DNA from: Candidatus Aerophobota bacterium
GTDB taxonomy: Bacteria > Aerophobota > Aerophobia > Aerophobales > AE-B3A
Direction: 5' to 3'
NCBI GenBank assembly: GCA_030616535.1
Contig: JAUWXE010000078.1
Location: 1 to 5,480, forward strand
Length of the DNA stretch: 5,480 nucleotides
Within the stretch, counting starts at the first letter, position 1. Every line of letters starts with the position of its first letter. The notes under the pieces were generated by a model. The model was not told the origin of the DNA. It did not search any database and saw only the letters and a list, made by a program, of their open reading frames with translations. A program made the translations under genes and the position numbers. Positions 1 to 4,003 of the stretch are shown in pieces.

Positions 1-381
1 CACAGCCTCGTCATAGCTATCCATAGAGGTTATCATATGTAAAGTAATCTCGACATCCAGATTACCCTTTATTATCTTCTCCTTGGTCTGTCGATCTATA
101 ATGACTTTGACCTCTTTGTCAATCACAGTATAGCCCATGTAAATCAAGGCTTTTTTAAACCTTCTATAGGCTCTAATTCTCTTTGTGTCTTCAAAATGTG
201 GAGTTCCTGTAAAGTAATAAGCTCCAGCGAGCTCTTTACCTCTGGCAAAGTACTGATAAACTCTTTTGTAATCGATGTGCCATTTGTTATCCCGTTGAGC
301 ATAAAACATACCGGCGCCATCCACAAAGATACTTACTCTTTCTTTTGTTCTTGTCTTTCTCTTTGCACTCTTTCTTGGCAT
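1..381 (-). CDS. NYN/LabA-type (PIN-like) domain protein, 3' end beyond the window
   Basis: The first 127 codons of a minus-strand gene are present and stay open to the left edge. NYN domains (LabA/DUF88) are PIN-like folds, usually metal-dependent RNases. Seen here: a very basic N-terminus (residues 3-15, many Lys/Arg), a hydrophobic strand leading to the acidic motif VSIFVDGAGMFYAQ (Asp21), then WHIDYKRVYQYF (34-45), a strand GAYYFTG (53-59), and KGNLDVEITLHMIT (105-118) with Asp109 and Glu111. The order and spacing fit the NYN family. Two positions look unusual: family members commonly have Asn where Gly24 stands (DGxN) and often Asp where His115 stands. The start at 381 follows an in-frame stop at 382-384, and no strong ribosome site precedes it. 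A well-formed promoter lies about 50 bases upstream. The exact substrate and role cannot be told from this fragment. Confidence 0.8.
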   Translation of the reverse strand, partial: MPRKSAKRKTRTKERVSIFVDGAGMFYAQRDNKWHIDYKRVYQYFARGKELAGAYYFTGTPHFEDTKRIRAYRRFKKALIYMGYTVIDKEVKVIIDRQTKEKIIKGNLDVEITLHMITSMDSYDEAV

Positions 382-432
382 CTATCTCATCTTTTTCCCT
401 ACCTTGCTTAATCCCTCATCACAAGACGCTTT

Positions 433-460
433 ATTATAGCAGATTTTGAGTATTTGTCAA
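433..460 (-). promoter_or_regulatory. Sigma70-type promoter for the NYN gene
   Basis: Read on the minus strand, TTGACA (460-455) is followed after 16 bases by TATAAT (438-433), with TGC just before it as an extended -10. Both hexamers match the housekeeping consensus exactly. Transcription would start near 426, giving a leader of about 45 bases before the start codon at 381. Confidence 0.8.
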
Positions 461-557
461 TTTTTCAATTCCTGCCAGGGAAGTGGATTTCCGAGCAGCT
501 CTATTCTGGGTGCCCGAAAGATTTGATAAAATTTATTCCTCTTAAAATGATAAAATG

Positions 558-585
558 GGAACATTTCCTTTCTCCCGGAGTCTAA
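558..585 (+). promoter_or_regulatory. RpoE-type ECF promoter of the sigma operon (autoregulatory)
   Basis: GGAACAT (558-564) is followed by a 15-base spacer and GTCTAA (580-585). The E. coli sigmaE/AlgU class consensus is GGAACTT, about 15-16 bases, then GTCTAA, so the -35 has one mismatch and the -10 is exact. Transcription would begin near 592 and read into the sigma gene at 761 through a leader of about 170 bases. Autoregulation through such a promoter is typical for this sigma group. Confidence 0.68.
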
Positions 586-680
586 TCTATTGAAAAGCAA
601 AGGACAAAATTTTCCTTATAGACCTTCTCCTTATTAAATAAATGAAGGAAAAAGTCAGCCTTCCCCTCAAGAAAATAAAA

Positions 681-689
681 TGCTATAAT
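681..689 (+). promoter_or_regulatory. Possible extended -10 housekeeping promoter of the sigma operon
   Basis: TGCTATAAT is a perfect extended -10 element (TATAAT at 684-689). The best -35 at a 17-base spacing is TTCCCC (661-666), matching only three of six positions, so activity would rest on the extended -10. A start near 696 would fall at the base of the hairpin described at 695-729. It could supply basal sigma expression, but AT-rich DNA makes chance matches common. Confidence 0.42.
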
Positions 690-694
690 TAAAG

Positions 695-729
695 CGGTTT
701 TTTCCTTTACGGAAAACACCCGTTTTTTT
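695..729 (+). terminator. Hairpin plus T-run in the sigma leader (attenuator-like)
   Basis: TTTTCC (700-705) pairs with GGAAAA (711-716) around a five-base loop. The stem can be extended by GGT (696-698) with ACC (718-720) across one mismatch. Seven T follow directly (723-729). This is the layout of an intrinsic terminator, but the inner stem is A:T-rich, so it may be weak. It lies 32 bases before the sigma start codon and could damp transcription from upstream. Confidence 0.38.
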
Positions 730-760
730 AAATGTTAGCTAAGATGAGAAGGCATAATTA

Positions 761-1348
761 ATGCAATATTCCGATGAAGAGTTAGTAGAAAGATTTGGAG
801 CCGGAGATGAAGAAAGTTTTAAAATGCTGGTGGAAAGATATCAGGATCGGGTTTACCATATCGTATACGGAATAGTTGGCAATAAAGAGGAGGCAGAGGA
901 TCTTTCTCAGGAGGTTTTTCTCAGGGTGTATCGTTTTCTCCATCGCTTTAAAGGAAAATCTAGATTTTATACCTGGCTCTACCGTCTTACCATTAATGTG
1001 TGCCTTAGCGCCAAAAGAAAGAGAAAAAATGAGCCAGCCAAGATCTTCTCTCTTGCTAATCCTTCAGAACATGGTGATGATCCTGGGGAAATAGAATTGG
1101 CCGATGAGTCGCTTTCTCCTTGGAAAATTCTTCAAAATAGAGAAATGGCAGAAAAGATAAAATCTGCTATTAACTCTCTTTCAGAGGTTCTCAAGAGCAC
1201 TTTTGTCTTGCGAGAGTTTGAAGAGCTCTCATACGAAGAATTGGCCAGAGTGTTTCAGTGCTCCAGAGGTACGATAAAGTCGAGGCTTTCTCGGGCCAGA
1301 GAACAGCTTCGCAGAAAAATAGAGCCGTATTTAAATGGCGCAGTATAG
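761..1348 (+). CDS. rpoE: RpoE-like ECF RNA polymerase sigma factor
   Basis: The 195-residue protein has the usual length and two-domain plan of ECF sigma factors, which direct RNA polymerase to stress promoters. Region 2 (about 18-90) includes the core-binding stretch EEAEDLSQEVFLRVYRFL (43-60) and SRFYTWLYRLTINV (67-80), which closely resembles the FYTWLYRIAVN segment of E. coli RpoE that recognises the -10 element. An acidic linker (about 100-120) leads to region 4 (about 126-190), whose helix-turn-helix is LSYEELARVFQCSRGTIKSRLSRAR (156-180) and reads the -35. The start at 761 has GAGAAGG (746-752) eight bases upstream. The gene leads an operon with an anti-sigma factor and an RseB-like protein, the arrangement known for RpoE/AlgU systems. 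An RpoE-type promoter upstream suggests autoregulation. Family assignment is firm; equivalence to RpoE rests on similarity and context. Confidence 0.93.
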   Translation: MQYSDEELVERFGAGDEESFKMLVERYQDRVYHIVYGIVGNKEEAEDLSQEVFLRVYRFLHRFKGKSRFYTWLYRLTINVCLSAKRKRKNEPAKIFSLANPSEHGDDPGEIELADESLSPWKILQNREMAEKIKSAINSLSEVLKSTFVLREFEELSYEELARVFQCSRGTIKSRLSRAREQLRRKIEPYLNGAV

Positions 1349-1371
1349 TAATTTTGATTCAGGAGGTGCCC

Positions 1372-1836
1372 ATGAGTTGCAAAAAGTGGAAAAAGAAGCT
1401 TTCTTCTTGCCTAGATAATGAAGTCAGTTACAGGGAAAGATTAAAGATCGAAAAGCATTTAAAGAGTTGCCAGGCCTGTTTTAATCAATTTAAACAGCTA
1501 GACAGGCTTCACCGATTAGTTCAAAGTATCCCACCTGAGAAACCCGGGCCTGGATTTTATGAGCGCCTATCCGAGCGGCTTTCTCAAAAGAAGCCAATTT
1601 TAAAGAAAAAACTGCTAGGATGGAGATATGTTTGGCAATTATCTTTTCCCAGAGTTGGAAAGATAGCCATTGCCGTTAGTGCAGTGCTGCTTTTATCGGT
1701 GTCCTTTTATATATGGCGCTCGTCGATCAGCTATGAGGTGAATATCAAGGTGTTTGAAGAGGAATACCTGCGTTCACAACAAATGAACTCTTTTGCCGGG
1801 GAATTGGCTTTGCCGGCCTTTCTCGAGATAAAATGA
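1372..1836 (+). CDS. Membrane-anchored ZAS (zinc) anti-sigma factor
   Basis: The 154-residue protein probably binds the preceding sigma factor in the cytoplasm and keeps it inactive. The N-terminal part carries the zinc-binding anti-sigma signature: Cys3, then His29-x3-Cys33-x2-Cys36 (HLKSCQAC), with the Cys3-to-His29 spacing of 26 also found in RsrA. One membrane segment (IAIAVSAVLLLSVSFYIW, 98-115) follows a basic stretch, so the zinc domain should face the cytoplasm and the last 39 residues the periplasm. The start at 1372 was chosen because AGGAGG (1361-1366) lies five bases upstream; the same frame is open further upstream inside the sigma gene, but that part has no family features. The gap to the sigma stop is 23 bases, so the genes are co-transcribed. 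With a full Cys/His set it could be redox-sensitive, but many ZAS proteins are not. Confidence 0.88.
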   Translation: MSCKKWKKKLSSCLDNEVSYRERLKIEKHLKSCQACFNQFKQLDRLHRLVQSIPPEKPGPGFYERLSERLSQKKPILKKKLLGWRYVWQLSFPRVGKIAIAVSAVLLLSVSFYIWRSSISYEVNIKVFEEEYLRSQQMNSFAGELALPAFLEIK

Positions 1837-1852
1837 GAAGAAAGGAAGTTGT

Positions 1853-2830
1853 ATGAATTCAAAGAAAGCGCCCCAAAAACTTCTACCGTGCCTCCTCGTT
1901 TTAGTTATCCTTTCAGGGGGCATAGCTTCTCCGCTTTTAGCTATAGAACCAAAAGAAATTTTAAAACGTTCCCTGGAAGCTCAGTTTCAACTTGATTTTG
2001 AGGGTATCCAGAAAACAGAGTTTCGCTTGCCAGGAAGAAAGTACATCATTACCACCAGAATCATCCACCAGAAGCCGGATTTTACCTACACTGCCACCTT
2101 AGCTCCTTCCAGAGTTAAGGGATTGGTTACTTTAGATGATGGTAAGTTCCACATATGGCATATTCGGGGTTCAAACAAATTCAAATTTTCCCTCTCTTTG
2201 AATTCTCCGGAAGCAAGGGAAATTAAAAGAAAAAGTTTGAATTTAAGATTAATTAATTACAAGATCTCACGACTTCTTGATGATTATATCACGGGTCGGC
2301 CTGTCTATGTGATTTCCTTATTTCCCAAGCATCCTGACAATCGTCGGCGAAAGGTCTGGATAGATAAAAAAACCTATCTTCCTCTCAAGGAAGAAGACTA
2401 TAATTGGCAGGGAGAACTGATTTCTTCTTCTTTTTTTACTGAGATTCATTTTGATAGGCGGTTTTCTAAAGAGAGGCTCTACCGGGATTTCCCTCGAAGA
2501 TCAAGAAAGAAGGTTTTTTCCCAAGAACGTTTTCTTAATCTGAAAGATTTGAGGAGAAAAATAAAATTCCCGGTATCTTCCCCGCATTATCTTCCTCCCG
2601 ATTACGAGTTTCAGGAGGCAGTTTTACTCTTTAAAGGAAGAGCTGTAAAGCTGACCTATACCAACGGTTTAGGGGTAATTTGTCTTTTCCAGATGCCCGC
2701 AAACATCAAATTAGAAGGATACTTTAAAGGAGCGCATCCTCTGGTTTGGAGAAAAAGAGGGAAAACCTTTAATTTAAAAGGTGATGTACCAAGAAAAGAA
2801 CTCATTAAGATAAAACAATCAGTCAAGTAA
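1853..2830 (+). CDS. Exported RseB/MucB-like regulator (LolA-like fold)
   Basis: The 325-residue protein starts with a signal peptide (basic residues 4-9, hydrophobic core 10-22, likely cleavage after SPLLA at 30), so it should act in the periplasm. Residues about 34-215 resemble the MucB/RseB N-terminal, LolA-like domain: a leading amphipathic helix (KEILKRSLEAQFQLDFEG), then many beta-type stretches, including a WIDKKTYLPLKEE segment (169-181) typical of this fold. A second, smaller domain (about 228-310) carries FPVSSPHYLPPDYEF and later LTYTNGLGVICLFQ, a pattern of the RseB C-terminal/DUF4367 group. In E. coli, RseB binds the periplasmic part of the anti-sigma factor and shields it from proteolysis. 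The third place in a sigma operon, 16 bases after the anti-sigma stop, supports the same job here. AAAGGAAG (1841-1848) precedes the start. Lipoprotein carrier-like function is the alternative. Confidence 0.78.
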   Translation: MNSKKAPQKLLPCLLVLVILSGGIASPLLAIEPKEILKRSLEAQFQLDFEGIQKTEFRLPGRKYIITTRIIHQKPDFTYTATLAPSRVKGLVTLDDGKFHIWHIRGSNKFKFSLSLNSPEAREIKRKSLNLRLINYKISRLLDDYITGRPVYVISLFPKHPDNRRRKVWIDKKTYLPLKEEDYNWQGELISSSFFTEIHFDRRFSKERLYRDFPRRSRKKVFSQERFLNLKDLRRKIKFPVSSPHYLPPDYEFQEAVLLFKGRAVKLTYTNGLGVICLFQMPANIKLEGYFKGAHPLVWRKRGKTFNLKGDVPRKELIKIKQSVK

Positions 2831-2834
2831 AAGC

Positions 2835-2870
2835 AGGATTAAGGATTAAGTGAAACGTGAGAGGTGAGAG
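2835..2870. repeat. Short tandem heptamers downstream of the sigma operon
   Basis: Two copies of AGGATTA (2835-2848) are followed, one base later, by three heptamers: GTGAAAC (2850-2856) and GTGAGAG twice (2857-2870). The array starts four bases after the RseB-like stop codon. It has no coding sense and forms no evident hairpin. No clear terminator for the operon was found nearby, apart from the T-rich run around 2932-2941. Confidence 0.7.
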
Positions 2871-2951
2871 GCTATGAGCTATTTAGAGACTTAGCATTAT
2901 AAGACCGTTTCCTTAAAGGTATTATAACTAAATTTTTCTTTTTCGCTCTGT

Positions 2952-2979
2952 TTGCATTTTCTCCTTCTTTTTGTATAAT
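2952..2979 (+). promoter_or_regulatory. Sigma70-type promoter upstream of mutM
   Basis: TTGCAT (2952-2957) and TATAAT (2974-2979) are separated by 16 bases. The -10 is exact and the -35 matches four of six positions. Transcription would begin near 2986, about 115 bases before the mutM start, with the candidate small ORF inside this leader. Confidence 0.62.
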
Positions 2980-3021
2980 GGCCTGGTTGGGAGGATGATG
3001 TTTCCCATAAGGATGAGAACT

Positions 3022-3108
3022 ATGAGCATAGTGGCAAAAAAAGCGTTATTTTCCGGTGATGAGGCCGTTAAGGAAACCGATGTTTCAAAGGAGGCCGTTA
3101 ATGCCTGA
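3022..3108 (+). CDS. Candidate 28-residue leader small ORF overlapping mutM
   Basis: A short ORF begins at ATG 3022 with AAGGATGAG (3009-3017) upstream and ends at TGA 3106-3108, eight bases inside mutM in another frame. The peptide starts MSIVAKKALFSGDEAV and ends EAVKETDVSKEAVNA, a basic N-terminal part followed by a helix-like, charged C-terminal part without Cys or membrane segments. The frame is open up to ATG 2995, but the GGGAGG there is too close to serve that start. The overlap would allow translational coupling to mutM, whose own ribosome site (3087-3094) lies inside this ORF. No family was recognised. It may be an unused reading frame in the leader. Confidence 0.33.
   Translation: MSIVAKKALFSGDEAVKETDVSKEAVNA
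3061..3101 (+). repeat. Direct repeat GAGGCCGTTAA, 30 bases apart
   Basis: The 11-mer GAGGCCGTTAA occurs exactly at 3061-3071 and 3091-3101. The second copy contains part of the mutM ribosome site and the first base of its start codon. The 30-base period keeps the small ORF in frame, so both copies encode Glu-Ala-Val there. Confidence 0.75.
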
Positions 3109-3922
3109 AATGCCCGAGGTGGAAACCATCAAGCGAGATCTTGAGAAAAAGATGAAGGGAAAAAAGATAGAGAGGGTAATCATAAAAAATGAGAAATCTG
3201 TGAAGCTCCCCTCTTCTACTGAGTTTATTCGCCGGATGGAGGGTAAAGTTTTTACCAGCGTGGAGCGTAAAGGAAAATTTCTCCTGTTGGGACTGGACTC
3301 GGAAGACAGCCTCATTATCCATCTTAAGCTAACCGGTCGGCTAATCTATTCTAAAAAAGGAGAAGAATTAGACTATACCCGGGTAGTTTTTATTTTTCAA
3401 GATCATACCCAGCTTAACTTTACTGACGTCCGAGGTTTTGGGGGAATGTGGTTAATCCCGGATAGAGAGTTTCAAAGGATTCCTGCCCTTGACAATCTGG
3501 GACCGGAGCCTTTAGAAGAGGACTTTACCGTGGCTAAATTTAGGGAACTTCTAAAAGGAAAAAAGGGTAAGATTAAAAGCCTTTTAATGGATCAGGAATT
3601 TATGGCTGGAATCGGCAATATTTACTCTCAAGAGGCCCTTTTTCTATCACAGATTCATCCAGAAAGGAGTCCTTCCAGTCTAGCTGATGGGGAAGTGGAA
3701 AAACTTTATAAGAATCTGCGGCAGATCCTAAAGAAGGCTATATCTTATCGAGGTTCTTCAGTTGATGCATATGTTGATCTGGAAGGGAAAAAAGGGAGTT
3801 TCAAGTCACAGCTAGAGGTTTACGGTAGAGAAGGGAAGCCTTGTTTTAAGTGTGGAACAACCTTAAAAAGGATAGAAGTATCGGGAAGAGGAACTTACTT
3901 TTGCCCGAATTGTCAAAGCTAA
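3101..3922 (+). CDS. mutM: Formamidopyrimidine-DNA glycosylase (Fpg/MutM)
   Basis: The 273-residue enzyme removes oxidised purines such as 8-oxoguanine and formamidopyrimidines from DNA and cuts the abasic site, in base-excision repair. Length and all key elements fit. MPEMPEVET puts catalytic Pro2 and Glu3 directly after the initiator Met. Lys59 in RKGKFLLL corresponds to the conserved catalytic-site Lys. DVRGFG (109-114) and GIGNIYSQEALF (170-181) are the DNA-contact motifs. The C-terminal zinc finger has Cys248-x2-Cys251 and Cys268-x2-Cys271, with Arg263 of SGRGTYFC at the finger tip. The start at 3101 is required by Pro2 and is backed by AAAGGAGG (3087-3094) six bases upstream; a longer in-frame start at 3056 would bury the catalytic proline. 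It probably uses the promoter at 2952-2979. Its last codons carry an RpoE-type promoter sequence for the downstream protease. Confidence 0.96.
   Translation: MPEMPEVETIKRDLEKKMKGKKIERVIIKNEKSVKLPSSTEFIRRMEGKVFTSVERKGKFLLLGLDSEDSLIIHLKLTGRLIYSKKGEELDYTRVVFIFQDHTQLNFTDVRGFGGMWLIPDREFQRIPALDNLGPEPLEEDFTVAKFRELLKGKKGKIKSLLMDQEFMAGIGNIYSQEALFLSQIHPERSPSSLADGEVEKLYKNLRQILKKAISYRGSSVDAYVDLEGKKGSFKSQLEVYGREGKPCFKCGTTLKRIEVSGRGTYFCPNCQS
3890..3917 (+). promoter_or_regulatory. RpoE-type ECF promoter for the HtrA gene, inside the mutM 3' end
   Basis: GGAACTT (3890-3896), an exact match to the RpoE-class -35, is followed by a 15-base spacer and GTCAAA (3912-3917), one base from GTCTAA. The spacing equals that of the site at 558-585, and both spacers contain CCCG. 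A start near 3924, just after the mutM stop, would leave a leader of about 80 bases before the HtrA start. degP is a classical sigmaE target, which supports the call. The bases also encode the conserved zinc-finger end of MutM, so part of the match could be constrained by protein sequence. Confidence 0.66.
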
Positions 3923-4003
3923 ACCACAAAGTGATTTTTGTAAGCCATGCTTAATCTGTACTTACGAATCTAAATTAAAATATTAAGTTTACAGGAGGCG
4001 CAT

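Larger units (their letters stand above)
382..760. other. Divergent intergenic control region without a gene
   Basis: This 379-base stretch separates the leftward NYN gene from the rightward sigma operon. No ORF in it has a plausible ribosome site. It holds the NYN promoter, an RpoE-type promoter, a possible extended -10 promoter and a structured leader, each listed separately. A short dyad GAGC-A-GCTC sits at 493-501 between the divergent promoters; its role is unknown and it may be chance. Confidence 0.75.

Noticed and set aside
523..556. TTGATA followed by AT-rich -10-like hexamers upstream of the ECF promoter
   Set aside because: TAAAAT copies fall at spacings of 14 or 22 bases, outside the workable range.
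642..692. A 16-codon frame in the sigma leader
   Set aside because: It has no ribosome site and lies within the region of alternative pairings; any ORF of this size is expected by chance.
732..761. A 9-codon frame ending in a TAATG overlap with the sigma start
   Set aside because: The overlap is neat, but no ribosome site precedes it and its length gives no statistical support.
1258..1371. A 38-residue N-terminal extension of the anti-sigma factor in the same open frame
   Set aside because: It lies inside the sigma gene, lacks a ribosome site at 1258 and adds nothing of the family; AGGAGG fits ATG 1372 and gives the normal Cys3-to-His29 spacing.
2921..2926. Minus-strand TATAAT (read from ATTATA) in the gap before mutM
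   Set aside because: There is no -35 at a workable distance and no leftward gene to serve.
3056..3100. A longer MutM starting at 3056
   Set aside because: Fpg needs Pro directly after the initiator Met as its catalytic N-terminus, and the strong ribosome site points to 3101.
3544..3550. Another exact GGAACTT inside mutM
   Set aside because: At 15 or 16 bases downstream there is GGTAAG or GTAAGA, not a GTCTAA-like -10, so it is probably a chance hexamer match.
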